From NCBI GenBank assembly GCA_051294375.1, contig CM119267.1, positions 5,384,578 to 5,448,577 on the forward strand: a stretch of DNA of 64,000 nt, in the 5' to 3' direction. Origin of the DNA: Paraspadella gotoi. Its lineage: Eukaryota > Chaetognatha. The notes beneath the pieces were generated by a model. The model did not search any database, had not been told where the DNA came from, and worked only from the letters and a program-made list of their open reading frames with translations. Every line of letters starts with the position of its first letter. Position 1 is the first letter of the stretch. Of this stretch, positions 32,999 to 46,418 are shown in pieces. The position numbers were made by a program, and so were the translations under genes.

Positions 32999-35839
32999 TT
33001 AAAATCCAGCAACCTGCTTCGTTCTCCTCACCGCCTTCAACTTATTCTTAGGACGCGGGAAAGAGCTCTGGATTTCGGTTTTATTAAACGTTTGTTCTTC
33101 CGGGTCGACAATTTCACGATCGATCTCTCGATGATGGACCCGAGACAAACCGTCCTCTCCCGTCCCTCCGTCCGCGAGTCTCTTCATCAACGAGATCGAA
33201 GGCTCGTCTTTCATTCTCACGTCCGGCGTCAACAGCATTGAACATCCCCGTGTTTCTTGATTATCACCCGAAGCAATGTCAGCTCCGACGCTTGTGTGAG
33301 TTTCTTGTGAAGCCAAAACCTCCGGGCTCACGCCCGATCCCGAGCTAAAGAATGTTTCTTGAGAATCAATCCCGCGATCCTCGCTCTTCAACGGTCCGCT
33401 GCTTTCTACAAAGTCTGAGTTCAACGTCACAGAATCGTTTGCTTGGGATTGCTCGATAATCGAGCTTTCACTTCGATATTTCTCGAATAGTCGTCCGCGG
33501 CTGGAGGCCCACGACCTAGTCGCAGCCTCCGGATCGATCAATCCGTTTTCGAGAAAGAACGGATTCCACAAACATCTCGCCACGCGGCGACGGAGTCTCT
33601 TGGGCGTCATGCCGAAACCCGGCGACATCGAAAGACTCTCGTCATTCGACGACCCTCTTTTCTGCGAAGCTGGAGTACTCCGCCTTCTACGATCACTGCC
33701 GCAAAAGGAAGATCGCGAAAAGATTGCCAAATCAGTGTCGAGCGAGTCGACGTCCTCTTCGTCGTCGTCGAATCCCAAACCTTTTCCCTGAGTCGACAAG
33801 AATGAAAGAATGTTATCCCGGTTAAGAGTGAAGATCTTCGATTCCGGCGCAAACTCCTCCTTCAGCGTCATTCTTTTGAAGGCGAGTTCGGCAGCGTCGT
33901 GAGTGGCGAGCCCGACGTCTCTCACGAAGCCAGAAGTCAACCGCGCCTCATGAAGCGCTTCCGAAGAGAGGCGTTCCATTCCGCAGCGACGACACGCGTC
34001 GTCCGCTTCGTCGTCGCGATCCCACCGAGTAAAGCTCGTCCAGTCCGCTCCGCGAGTTTTGCAGAAGAGACATTGAGATTCAGGCAGAGAATCCTCTTCC
34101 CTGGTGACCACGGCCCACGCCAAGCTGGCGTCCATGATATCAGAAGTTTCGACCACCGTCTCGAGCACAGAAGTTTCATTAAAATCCACGGGGATATTTT
34201 TCGCGAATTCTTTTTTAGAGTCTGACTCTCTCATATCAATCCTGAAGACTTCGCCAAGAGAAGACAGCTGCCAAAGCGACGATCCTGCAGACTCTCCGCC
34301 AACGGCTGATGGTAAGCAAGAAAGCCCAATGAGAGCAGTTTTTCTTCCGTCGTTTATTGGCGAGTTATCCGTCGCTGGACCGGACAAAGTCTTGAACGAA
34401 TCATTAATCCTCCAAGGCATCGTTGGGTTTTCACGGTCAAAAACGATGGCGTTGATCTCCCACGGCGATTGCGACGCTAGCGCCACTGCTTCCCCACCGT
34501 CGAGCTGAGCAACAGCTCCGTAAACTGGACGCCGGAGCAAGCTGTGCTTCAAGTCTGCCGTAGGAACGTTAGGTATACGTTCGTCCACGACGAGAAGAGA
34601 CCGCGAAGTGGCGACGTACCAAGCGAAGGGATCGATTCGCGACCGTAAGACTCGACAAACGCGTTCATTGGGAAGCACGGAAGAGTGAGGTAGGGTAAGC
34701 AAGTCACGGCATCTGGCCCGCCGACGAATATCCCACAGAAACGCTCCCGTTCTATTGGCCTGAATGACGAGGCGAGGGTGGCTCCCGAAGAGCGCCTGAG
34801 AGAAGGACTCCGAATCAGAGGGACCGTCGTCGAACCTTTCTTCCCCGATAAAGAGACGCCGGAGATGGCTCGTCTCCAAGTCCCAGAGGCGGACGTCGCC
34901 GTCGCGCGATGACACGAGCGCCTCCGTCGATATGTCGGTCCCTAGCGCCGTTGAGTCGACGCGCGTCCGGAAGTTGTTGTCCACAGTCGACTGGGAGGCG
35001 GCGACGACGACCGAGCGAGGACGGCCGTCGAGACGCGAAAGATCGACAAAGGTGACAACTTGGCCGCCGTTGACGATGAGAGCGGAACCGGAAGTCGTAA
35101 TTTCTCTAGGGTCGCAATTTGGGAGAGGCACGTTGAATCGAAAGGAACCGTGAAAATGACCTCCTTTCTCGTGTAGGCCGGCAAAGCGCAACTGACGTTT
35201 CTCTGTCGGCGAAGGATAAGCGAGTACAATGGAGGCAGAGTCATTGGGGTGAGGGAAAGCCGCCAACGCGCCGGAGCCGAAGTCGAGACATTGAGACACG
35301 AAATCAGTGGAGAAAAGCTTCGAGTCGTAGAGAGGGAGGTTTGTGATCCATTGACTAGAAACCAAGCCGTCAACGACGACGCCGCCGGTGTTGATGTTGT
35401 GAAGAACGTCGTCGGATGCAGAGCTCGTGGATGCCAACAGCCGACAGTGGTCGCGGAGCGCCGCGTTGCTGGCTACTTTTCCTCGGTAGCATTGAAGGCT
35501 CTTGAGAGTGTCCTCGACCAAACGGTTTTTAGAGCGAAATTCGGACAAAAAGTCGATAGGGTTGGACTGAAATGAAATTTAATTTAAAAATTTATGTCTT
35601 GGAGTCAGACAACATGGTTTGTTTTTATAAATTTAAAATTTTTGGAAACGAACCTCTTTTCTAAAAACTCTTTTGTTGACCAATTTGACCAAGGAAGGCG
35701 CAGAGGGTTGCCATAGTCTTTGGGAAATAATCTCCCCGTCAACGTCAGAAGCGACGGCGGAGACTTGGCCGAAACCATCCACGACGGTTCGACGGTTTGG
35801 ATTGCAACGCGTCGTCGAAAAGTTGAAGGGTGGAAACAT
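32999..35839 (-). CDS. TAF1C: RNA polymerase I SL1 subunit TAF1C (TAF(I)110)
   Basis: Two exons (35839-35654, 35566-32999) give 917 aa; human TAF1C is 869. Similarity lies in the central beta-propeller region: RDGDVRLWDLETSHLRRLF, HPRLVIQANRTGAFLWDIR and SLLVVDERIPNVPTADLKHS, the last matching human LYLVDERLPLVP. The C-terminal third is Ser/Glu-rich and ends in a basic patch and VAGF, like the human ending RMGF. TAF1C is part of SL1 and places TBP at rDNA promoters in the nucleolus. An internal pair CLFCK and CRRCG, about 30 residues apart, could form a zinc ribbon. Overall identity is low, as usual in this fast-evolving family. Confidence 0.82.
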
Positions 35840-36249
35840 CGTCGTCGATCGAGAAACATACTTTCGATCCTATTCTTAAAACATCTATTTTTAAATATGA
35901 ATCAAGAAAGTAAACTCGCAGTTGCAATTCATAATTCAATGAAGAAACAATAGGTCTAACTCCGACGAACAAGGCATTTCCAAATTGAACGCATCACCAT
36001 GTCAATACATAATAAATAAGCATAACTAAGAAAGGCGGGAAGAACATTGTCATTAATCTTACTTGACAAATAATGTTAGGACAGAGTTTAAAAGATGTGA
36101 AAAAGTGGTCTAGTCGATTTGAAATCACCCACGAATCATTCGACTAAATTTTTATTTTCACTAAACGGCTAAGTCGGTAACAACAAAAAAAATAAGTAAT
36201 CAACGATAAGTTCAATGTCACGCGTAATAGACTAGTTAAAACTTAGCAT
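35840..36249. other. Spacer between TAF1C and SPAG7
   Basis: 410 bp, AT-rich. No gene or repeat recognised. Confidence 0.5.
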
Positions 36250-37029
36250 TCAAACAGCGTCTGTATTTTGATCTTTCTCAGCCACATCGGCGACCTCGGT
36301 CGTGGCTTCCAAAGCCGATTCACCGCCAGGCTGCTTTTCTCCGCTCTCCAAATCTTCACCGCTGACGTCCGTTCTTTGCCTCTTCTTGGAACGAATGTCC
36401 GCCAGAGTCTCTTCAATCGATCGCTTGTCCTTTTTGTTTTCGCTCGAGACAAATCCATAAGCGGAGTTTGCGTGGAGACTTTGCGCCGCGGCGGCGGCGC
36501 TCTCGACGCCGATCAAATGCTGGTACTTGTTGTGATAGTCGGTCGTCGGCTTGGCCTCGTTCTTCGCCGACTTTCGCCGCGATTCCTCGTCTTCTCGTTC
36601 CTGTTTCTCCCGCTGGCGGCGCTGGAGGATTTCCCTCACTTCCTTGGGGTCATAAGTTTGTCCGGAGCGGTAAACGACGAGCTCCTCCTCTGTGGGCGCC
36701 TTCTCCTTTTTAAAGATCATGACGAAGCGGTCGACGTCTTCGATCCCAAAGGCGGCGGAGGCCAGGCCGGCCACCTCCGCGACTTCGTGGACGATGCTGC
36801 GCCGCACCTTGTCCATCGGTTCAAAACGAAAGCACTCCAGTTCGGCGTCGTTTTGGACGAAGCGGTTGAGGCGCGTCTGAATTTCCTTACGGAAAGAGGC
36901 GCGGACGAGGCGCTCGCGAGCCTGGAACTTTTCCATCTTGGCTTTCTGTTCTTTGAGCTTTTTCTTAGCGTCGTCGTCGACGGCCGGGGGTTTCTCCATG
37001 GACCCGAGTATCGAGCCTAAGAGATCCAT
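36250..37029 (-). CDS. SPAG7: Sperm-associated antigen 7 homologue, R3H-domain protein
   Basis: Intronless, 259 aa; human SPAG7 is 227. The start MDLLGSILGSMEKPPAV is near-identical to the family. A lysine-rich coiled coil follows, then the R3H-type domain (FEPMDKVRRSIVHEVAEVAG, VMIFKKEKAPTEEE). The signature YHNKYQHLIGVESAA and SIEETLADIRSKKRQR match the human C-terminal region. The last ~30 residues are an acidic/Ala extension absent from human. R3H domains bind single-stranded nucleic acids; SPAG7 is nuclear and poorly characterised, with reported links to acrosome antigens and metabolism. I placed the start at the conserved Met; an upstream in-frame codon would add five residues. Confidence 0.95.
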   Translation of the reverse strand: MDLLGSILGSMEKPPAVDDDAKKKLKEQKAKMEKFQARERLVRASFRKEIQTRLNRFVQNDAELECFRFEPMDKVRRSIVHEVAEVAGLASAAFGIEDVDRFVMIFKKEKAPTEEELVVYRSGQTYDPKEVREILQRRQREKQEREDEESRRKSAKNEAKPTTDYHNKYQHLIGVESAAAAAQSLHANSAYGFVSSENKKDKRSIEETLADIRSKKRQRTDVSGEDLESGEKQPGGESALEATTEVADVAEKDQNTDAV

Positions 37030-37256
37030 TGTTTTTTGCGGCAAAAAAGGAATAGTTTTTTATTTCTTGATTTTATTTTATCAATTTTTTTTCAAATCTG
37101 TGGTTTAATAACATTTTGCGATAATTGACGAAAAATAGTACATCGAACAAAAAGAACAAACAAAAAAAACAAACAAAAAAAAAAGGTCAAAAAACGGGGC
37201 GAGATTATCGTACAAACATTTGATAATGATGGATAAATTGGATATATTGCTAATTG

Positions 37257-40200
37257 CTAAACACTTGATTTAATGGCGGAAAGAGTTTTCAGTGTTTCCC
37301 CGATCACGGACGAAGTATCCTTTTTCGTGGTGACGCCGACGTCGAACGTGGCGCCGAGGATTTCGGCGGCTCGCGTTTGGCACGCGAGCGCATAGTCGGG
37401 CACATGTTTGAGGGCGGACTCGACGACGTCAGCGTTGTCGCTCTCGAGACAGCGGAGAAAGGTGGTCACGCAGGAGGAGGAGGAATCGGGGTGTTCCTGG
37501 AATTCAAATGAGAAGAGTAGAATAATGCAAAAATAATTAAAGAATGAAGTTAAAATAGAAGGGTCAATTCAGAGAGTAAACGAAATTAAGTTTAAAAGAA
37601 CCAAAAATATTCTTACAAAAAATCATTAGTTAAACTTCGTTACAATATTTCGGCGAAAATAATAATAATTTAGTTTATTCTAAACCGTTTCTATAGATTC
37701 GTTCCGATACCTGCAAATACCGTAGCAACAAAGCATGAGCGAGCGATCGACAGGATTCGGAAGCGCTTTCCAAGATTAGCCGGTGAAGATCGTCGATCTG
37801 AAGAGGGAAAGAAAGGAATAATAAGAATCATTTCGTCAGCATCTTTTTTAAAATTTTTATTTTAAATAAAATAAATAAATAAACTCACAAAGAACTCGAG
37901 AATTTCGTGTCTCTTCTTCGACGTTTCGTTCAGATCTTCCAGAACATCGAGGGCATCTTCATCAGAAACGCCCCTGGCAATTCGTCTCAAAAATGGCGCC
38001 AATTGAGGAAGGCTGTGAAGTGCGAAAGTAAAACTTAGTCTCAACTCATTTAAATTCAATCTTATTTAAGCAATGAAAACAAAATTTAAATAAATTTATA
38101 ATTGATTTATTAAATAAATAAAAAATAAGAATCCATACCTAAATTTAACGTCGGGTTCAACGTCGCCGACTTCCCGCTTGGTCGTCTCGGTAGCAACGTC
38201 GTCCGACGGCGCCGCTTGAGAAGCGGCGGTGATCATGCTCATCAGGCTGGCGAGGTGTGGCATGTCGGCCTTTTGATGGTTTAGCGCCTGAAACGTGGTC
38301 TGATTGACGAGGAGCAGGCCCGTCGAGGACTTGGCCTGCTCCGGCGCGTGTTGGATGAAGCGATGACAAAAGGTCACCGTCTTGCCCGCCAAAGCCGCCA
38401 GCTGTCTGTCCTCCGAAATGAGGTGCGTCTCGAAGACTTCGAGGACGGCGTCGAGACAGGATTTTAGCGTCGGAGCGAATTCCGCGTCAAAAACTAACGG
38501 CTGCACGAGCTCTAGCACGCCAATGGCCGAGGCCATAAACTTAAGATGGTGTCGAGTAATGAGCTCGCGCAGCGTAAAATTCGATCGCCCTCGCAAGTGC
38601 GTGGCAAGAAGAGGGAGTTGGCGCAGAATAAGCAGCGGGTGAGCGGCGGCGATTTGACGCAGAGCGCCGCAGGATTCCTCCAACGTCTTGGCGCCCTTGG
38701 CGCCGATTTCGGCCGAAGCCATCGTGGTGAGCAAAAGATGAGTGGTGATGTCGAGTTGGGAAAAGGAGTTCATCAATGCTTTGGTCCGCTCGTGCTTTCC
38801 CTTTGCTACGTCCCCTCTATTCGCCTCATCCTCCTCCTTGTCCTCCGCTCCCATATCGACCATGTTGAGTTTCTCCAAAACCTTCTTGGTGTGCGGCACG
38901 ACCGATGATATTTGCGGGTTTTTGAAATAAAACTGGAGCAACAATTGAGGTCGCAACCAAGGGGGTTCGTCGGGTTTTTCTCGGGAACCGGCGACGGGTT
39001 CGACCTGCAGGGTTAGGGCCGCCTCCTGCAACCGTCCCCATTCCCCGGCACAACACGAATGAAGCAGCGTCAGCCGCTTCTCGATGAGCTTCAAAGCGGT
39101 TTCGGTCTCCTCGGATTTCTTCGTTAGCGCTTTGACTTCCTCGACGATCAGTTCGACGACTCTGTGAATCTGCGATCGAGACAACGCCAGCACGTCTTCT
39201 TCTTCGTGGTTCTTGGGGACCTTTCGGTCCCGGCCCTGCCACAGTTTGGGCGAATGAAGGGTGGCGTGTAGCAAATCCAACACCAACGTCGGGGATCGTA
39301 GCTTCGGACTGGACAGAACGTGAGTGATGGTTCGCCCGAGCGTTTCCCAGTTGCTTTGGTGGACCAAGAGCCCCAGGAGGTAAGGAACGAGACCGCCCTC
39401 TTGAGCCTTGCCCCTTTTGCCAGGATTACTGATCTCCAGAATCAGATCCGTCTGCTTCTCAGTTTCTAATCCAACCACTTCGGAATCTAGCAATTCCAAC
39501 CAATCGACGAGAACGCCGGGGTGACGGCGCCCCTTGTCGTCGTCGTCGTCCTCTTCCGCCGACAGCAATTTCAAGATGGAGAAAGCTTTTTCGGAAACGG
39601 ATGAAACGGAGGAGATTTTTTGTCCGAAGCTTTTCACCGAAGGTACCGAGGAATCAGAATGACTGCTCTCTGTCAATCGGGCACATCGCTTAAGAACAGC
39701 GAGAATCGGAGGATGCGGCGGATCCTTTTGATCCAACGATTCGTGAAGCCGCATCAGTCGACGAGCCACTTCGGCCAGAGAGGATGTCAGAGAGGAATTC
39801 TTCTGAGCCGCTTTTCCTAGAGTTGAAAAAACGGCCATGGGCCAAGTCGCCTTGGATGCGAGTTTGCTCCACAATTGCCCGTCCTGGTCTTTGTCCAGAG
39901 CGTTCTTAAAAAAATCGACGACGACGCCCGCTGCGCTAATGGGTTTTGACTTTGGGTCGCTGACTAAAAGATGCAACAAAGTGCGCAAGTCCGCGTTAGA
40001 GGAAGAGTTGAGCAGGGAATTCATGAGCTTGAAGATCTCCTTCTTTGTCGACGGAGTCGATGGAAAGGTTTCGAAGTAGGGGACGGTGGCACTGGCTTTC
40101 GTCGGCGTTTCCGTTTCCGTCATCTCGTCGTCATCGACCTCCCCCTCTTCCAGATCGTCCCCACCGCTAGCCCTCGACAGCTGCGCCGACTCTTCCGGCG

Positions 40201-43200
40201 TCAGCGAATCAGTGAGAAAGGTGAGAAACTCTTTGCCATCGACGGCGCCGCGTCGGTGCTGGATGCGGATCAATTGGATCAGGTATATCTTGTCTTGGAT
40301 CTCCAGAGCGTCGGGGTTCCCGCGACACTCCTTGTCTAGCGAACGCAACAACCTCGACATACACTTGACAGGGATTCCGAAGGACTGAACGAAGATGACC
40401 AGCTGCGAAGCTTCGAGATCCATGAGGGCGACCTCGACTAGTCGGTCGACCTCGGAGCGCAGCATTCGCAGCTTGATCCAATCGTATATGAGGAGGGCCT
40501 CCTCGCGGGTGTCGACGAGAAAGGCGCGAGGCAAGCGGCCGTTGTCGGGGAACCAAATCTCGAGCAGATCATGAAAAGCTTCGTCGCGCGCCGCGGCATC
40601 TGTGCCCGGAGATCCAAAGGTCAAGAGAATGATCATGGCGTGGATAACTGTGATGTGAAGACGGGCGGTTTCGCCGGAAGACCAGCGGACTTCTACCTGG
40701 TCGTTGGACCACCTGGAAGAGTCGTCGTCCTTGTCGACTTCGCGCGACTTGCGCACGAAGTCTACCATTATCGATAGCAGGTGGCGTAGCACGTGGCGGG
40801 AGATGCGGAGCGCATTGGATACGCTCGCGGACGAGGGGGACGACATCGGCGGCAGGACATGAGCGACCAGGGTGCTGCGCTCCACCAGGAACTGGGAGAG
40901 ATCGAGCACAAGGTCGTTCATGTCCTGATCGCGATACGCGTGCTCCCCGATGAAGATAAGATAGGCGGAAATTGCGCGAGGGTCCGTTTCAATCTGGCAC
41001 GCTTTGCGAAGAGCCTTGCACACCTAGTAGTATAAGCATACATTGTAGATTGTTTATCTCATAAATGGACAGATCGGATTTTACTTAAGGCTAAATACAT
41101 TATTACATATTAATTAATTAATTAAGAATTAATCACTAAGATTTTCATTCATCAACGATGAAAGGTAAAGTTCTCTTTCAATTTCCCCTTAACTTCAAAT
41201 TACTTGCGGCAGAATGGCGTGAAACAGCGGCAACGTTGGAAGATTCTTTAGCAGCCATCCGTGAGGTTCCATCAACGGTTCCAAAAACGGCAGATTCCTC
41301 AACGCTGCCGACGGCGGCAACCCTTCTCCGTCGACGTCCATGTCCTCTTCGTCTTCGGCTTCACCTTTGGCGCTCGGCTCCAAGATCATCGTCAGCCCCT
41401 TGATGGCCAAGACGCGTTGGTGCGCTTGAGGCGACGATAAGCGCTTGAGAAAATATTCCATCACCTCCTCCACCGTGAGGGGGCTGCTCTCGCGGTTCCG
41501 TAAGAGAGACTGCAGACGTTGCAGAAGTTGGGCCTGAGAAAAGTTTTGAAAACGGCGTGCTACTCGGGAGTAAAGGTAAATCATAGGGATTAAAACTCTT
41601 CACCTGCTTCTTGAGCTTTTTAATGTTTTTAGAGGACTGCTTGGAGTCAGCACGAGTCCCCGGAGATGACATATCCGTCGAAACATCGTGCAATAAAAAT
41701 TCGCAGAGACACTGAATGGGCAGAACGTCCAGGGAACCCTCGGATGATTCAACCAAATCTGCTAGCCATGGCATGGATTGCGAAGTTCTGAAATGATAAT
41801 AAGAAGCAAAAATGTTCAAAACTAGGAATTTGAAACGAATCAAAGTAAACAAAATTCACGCACCCTTGTCGCTGAATGATGTCCAGAAGAAAATCCGGCT
41901 GCCGACTGCGGCACAACAACTGACCCAGCTTGAGTGATTGTGTAGTTTGTTGAAGGTCGTGCAAAACCGGTTGAGGAGGACGACGGGCAATTCCTAAACA
42001 CAGGTTTTCCCAGATTGTTATAACTTGCAATTTATTAATCTAATAAATAATTTGTCGTTGAGAATCATTTTAGTTTGGTTCGTTTATTAATAAATCACCT
42101 TTGGGATCGAGGGTTATCAGTTGACTCAACAATAAACTGTTGGTTTCGGTGATGTCATTTTTGGCCAAGTATCCCTCGTAGACCAGAATCTCTTGTTTCT
42201 CCAATTGCGACAACTGAAGCTCACGACTTCGAATCTGATCCTGCGAAGTTTAAAACGAAATCGATAAAGAGTATTATTTGCAGAAAAATGACGGGACCTA
42301 AAATCGGACAAACCTGAACGTTTCCTCCTTCGGCGGTTTGACTCTCCAGTCCAAACGTCGGTGGCGGAAAGTTGAATTGCGACGTCATAACCATCTCCAT
42401 GAGGCAACGAAGCATTTGGTATTGATTCCAGGCGGCGTCGCCGAATGTGTCGGTATTGAAGGCGGAAATTATCAAAAGAATATTCCACGCCTTATATGAT
42501 ATAGAATTGGGTTAAAATCAGGATAAACCCATTGTTTAAACAAAACAAAAAAGAGTAATTGCAAGTTGCAACTTTTAACTCACCTTCCAATACAGATTTG
42601 AAATCGCCAAAACTGGCGGAGTGTAACCCTTGGGCAGATGACTCGTTTCCGGATGCTGTAATAAATAAAGCAATAAAAATTGTTGCAAAATTTCAACCGA
42701 GTAAATCGCACCTAGCTTTCCCCATTACGCACCTGATACGAACACAGATTCAAGATCGTGTCAAAGAGACTGAGCCTTTCCATCTTGAGAACGGAGGTGG
42801 TCGCAGAGGAATCGGGCTGCCCCTCCGCGTCGACGTCCATGAGAGCCACGCCCAACGCGGCGGCTCGACGAACCAATCGATCGGCCAGGTCGATGGCTTC
42901 GTTGGGATTGGGGCCGTTGGAAGAGGACGGCGCCGACGAGGAGTGGCCCAAGACGAGGACGCGCATCAAGGTGTCGTCGAGGAGGGGGACGTCAGACGCG
43001 AGGCGGATCTGCAATGAGGAAAAACGGCGGGAGGATTTAATGTTGGACCTGAACTTTTGCCAAATGTTGGATTAAAAATGTTAAAATTAAAATTAAAATG
43101 TTTGTGATTTATTAATAAAGCAGTACGTAAGATTATGATTAATTATCATTAATCATCGTTTGTTATTACTTTGCATTAAACCTTTTTCTTATACAGTACA

Positions 43201-46065
43201 CGTGACATGATTATTGATTAGTCAGTGTCTCTACAATAAATTCCGCTCATCATTAATAGGAAGATAAGCAATGTATGAGCGTCGCGCTTTTCGTCATGTA
43301 CCATGAAAGTCCTGTCGTTTTCCGGCGGCCAATTATCCTTGTTGCAGTAGTGCTCGTGGGATTCCAAGAAGAGAAGTTTATGGAGTAGATGGACGAGATC
43401 CTTTTTCTCCAAATCAATCATTTTGGGGACTATTGTGTGTAACCACCTTCGAAATAAATGTAACCAACATTGAAAACGTAATATGTACGTATTAAAGTTT
43501 TAAGATAATATTCTTATCTCTCCTCACCAAACGCTATCTCGATGAATGACGGCGATTTGATTCTGGTAGGCCCTCAGAGGCTCCACATCCGACCATCGGG
43601 GCTTAAGTTCTAAATGTCGCTGAGAAGCGACCTTGGCCATCTCGGCAGCAGCCTCTCTCACAGCTGGCGTGATGCCGAGCAGCGAGGCGAGCGTGACCAG
43701 ATCCGCAACGGAGTGAACGAAGCGCAGACGAAGGGCGTGGTCGGCGTCAATGAACGTCTCAGCTTCGGACTTGTCAGCCATTAAACCGCGGCAGAAGAAG
43801 ATGAAGGCGAGATCGTGGCGAAGCGTGCGCACGATCTCTCGGAGGAGGCCTCGGAGGTTGCGGAGGTAGTCCTGGAAAAAAAATGATGAGTATGAATTAT
43901 TATTTTCGCGAAAAAAAGGAGGTGAACGACTTACCGCATCCTTCAGCAGCAAATCTTGAAAAATCTCCGCCAAGGTTTCGGCTGCGGCTTCGCCCGAGTG
44001 TTGAAAAATGGCGGCGATGATAACCATGTTGTTGGGGTTGCGTGCCGCCGACAACTCGTTGAAGATGGTGTGTTTCAGAAGGGTACGGAGATTTTCCGGG
44101 TGCTGAGCGAGCAGTTCTTTAATGGCTGTCAAATTAAAACAATGTAAATTAAAGTTCCCCTTACACAATTTTGACACAGAATTAATCACCCGTCGTGAAA
44201 TGAGTGATGAGCGGCTTGGATTTGACGCGCATTTTCGTCAAAGCGCTCATGACTTCGATGTCGTGACGCGAATGATGTCTCGAATTGACGCAGATCGCCA
44301 TTAAAAGATCTTGCGCCACTCGTCCCAGTTTCGGATTCTACAGTAAACGTAAACATGGGAAAAACAAATTGAACAAAACGTTATTTACGATTTTCAAATA
44401 AATTTACCTGCAGCCATATTTCCAGTTTCTGCAGCGCCAATGACCTCACTTCACCGATTCCAGAAACCGATATCAAAAATTTCAGCAGATTTCTGCGGAG
44501 AAATTTGTTAATGAAGTTTGATCATGAAAAGCATGCTTAGAAAAATAAGCCGAGAATTACCTTGACCCCGAATCCATGGGTTGGCCTCTTTTATTAAGCT
44601 GTTCTCTTACGATGGTAACAACATTCTCTTGTAGTTCATCCAATAACGGATCGTACCTGACACGATAAATTTAAAATGCTTATTTCACTTTTCAAATTGA
44701 CATAAAACGACGCGGATTGGAAACCTGGGGGCAACGATTCCGCTTCGCTCGCCGCCAGGTGTCGATTCTCTACTGTGTCTCGTCTCTGCGGTTTCATCGG
44801 TGTCGGCGTCCGCTTGCGACGACTGTGGCGCCGGACTGGCGTGGCGCGAACCACCTCCAGCGGCATCAGCGCCGCCGCCTTTGGCGCCGAGCGGATCCAG
44901 AGAAGAGAGCAAAGATCTGGAGGGCATCTTCGTTCCGAAGGCGGTGAGGATGCCGTCGACGAAGAACTTGCAGTCCTCGTGATCGGCCCACATTCTCTCG
45001 CCAAGCGAGTCTTCGATGTAAAGTCTGACGAACTGTTCAGGCCAGACGTTTTCATTTGCGTAGGCGGCGCCGAACATGTTGCAAACAAGGACGGGAACGG
45101 TAGGATTGCCTTTCGCTTTGAAGTTTATCGCCGCGTCGCGTTTCAAAAGGCTAAGGGAAGAAATCAGGATATTAGAAGATATTCTTTAATCTTAATCATA
45201 ATTCTTTAATTACTCAGCCCTACCTGCAAAATGCTTGAAACGTGGTTTCGCGGCTTTCGGAAAAAATGTGCGACCTTTTCTTAGCCAAATACATTAATGA
45301 GAGAACTAACACCTGTACGTAAGAAAAAATTGAAATATGACAGCTCGTATGACGAATATAAATACGCCGTTTGATTGATTTTTTTACTTTTTTGACTTGA
45401 CCTGATCTGGCTTTGCGCGATGAGCTCTTAAATGCTTAACAGCGCCACAAAGAAGCCCTTCCAACAGTTCGTCGTCAGCTTAAATAAAAAAAGGGGGTAA
45501 AAAAAAAAAAAAGAAAATTAAATTAGAATTCGACGAAACAAAAATTAATATGTCAAACATTTTCAGACTTGTCCAAACCTGACTTTTCTGCATCCTGAAC
45601 GGATGCGAGAAATTCGGCGGGTTCGATGTCGATGGCGAGATTGTCGATCTGTGACGTGGTCGTCACCACGCTGGACCCACCCCGACTACCAGCGGCGTCG
45701 GAGAAGGGAGAAGGTCGCCCGAGCGGGGTCGGAGTGAAAGGGATATTGCCCGTCTTAAAAATTTGGATTGGATTCATTTATTGATTTAAATTTTCCCAAC
45801 TTATCTATTTCTTTATTTCCCCTCTCGGCGCATCGCCCTCGAAACGAATTTTATATATTTTAATTCTTACCCTGGGTCGCTTTGCCGCCGACGGTCCGCT
45901 CAACCCGACGGGAGCCGCTGTCGAGGAAGGCGCCGCCTTTTTACTCCCGGCGCCACCGCCGGCGCCAGTTTTGGGCTTTTCCGCGCCGCCCAAGGTGATG
46001 AGGTCGCCGGGTGGAGGATGGCTCGCTTTCTTCGGCCGACTTCGACCCGGGGGAGCCTTGCTCAT
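37257..46065 (-). CDS. INTS1: Integrator complex subunit 1
   Basis: About 22 exons spread over 8.8 kb and roughly 2,200 aa; human INTS1 is 2,190. Approximate exons include 46065-45872 (HPPPGDLITLGG), 45774-45570, 45480-45402, 45312-45230, 45150-44665 (RDAAINFKAKGN, YIEDSLGERMW), 44127-43935 (TIFNELSAARNPNNM), 43870-43530 (AYQNQIAVIHRDSVW), 43011-42733, 41787-41605 (SMPWLADLVESSEGSLDVLP), 41532-41205, a large exon 41023-38133 (FLVDTREEALL, FVQSFGIPV, VLVDWLELLDSEVV, IWQGRD-like LWQGRD), 38015-37890, 37800-37712 and 37500-37257. Motifs are collinear with human from end to end. INTS1 is the scaffold of Integrator, which cleaves snRNA and paused mRNA transcripts in the nucleus. Its ATG is only 43 bp after the MZT1 stop. 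Confidence 0.95.
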
Positions 46066-46108
46066 TTTCGACGCTGGGCCTAATTGTTTCTCTCAACTTA
46101 AAGACACC

Positions 46109-46418
46109 TTAGGCGGAGGGGCCTTTGCCACCTGGCAACGCCCCTTCTTCGATCAATTCTTCGCGCTCGCGACGGAGCTCCTTTATTACGATCGCCAGCG
46201 CCTCTGGATTGACGCCCTGTTCGATGAGGCGAACGCAGATGGCGAGGGTTTCCGTGTCGAGGCCCTGCAGGGAGCCGGAAGGTTAGTGGGGTTGGATCCA
46301 GGTTGGTCGAAACGAAATGAACGAATCAATTGCTCACCGTGTTCAGCAGGTTGGAAATTTCCTGCAAAATTTCCATAGACTCCCGAGTCTGAATCAATTT
46401 TCCTTCGTGACCGGCCAT
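46109..46418 (-). CDS. MZT1: Mitotic-spindle organizing protein 1 (MOZART1)
   Basis: Two exons (46418-46338 and 46264-46109) give a 78-aa protein; human MZT1 is 82 aa. The sequence is collinear with the family: [17 protein letters not shown], then [17 protein letters not shown], then [19 protein letters not shown]1 is a tiny subunit of gamma-tubulin complexes that binds the GCP N-termini and helps recruit and activate them at centrosomes. An acceptor (GAAATTTTCAG, AG at 46459-46458) lies 39 nt before the ATG. The stop is 43 bp before the INTS1 ATG on the same strand, so its 3'UTR and any INTS1 leader must overlap or be processed from one transcript. Confidence 0.95.

Noticed and set aside
36268-37020. 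Plus-strand 250-codon open frame opposite SPAG7
   Set aside because: Antisense shadow of a conserved gene; no recognisable protein features or upstream acceptor.
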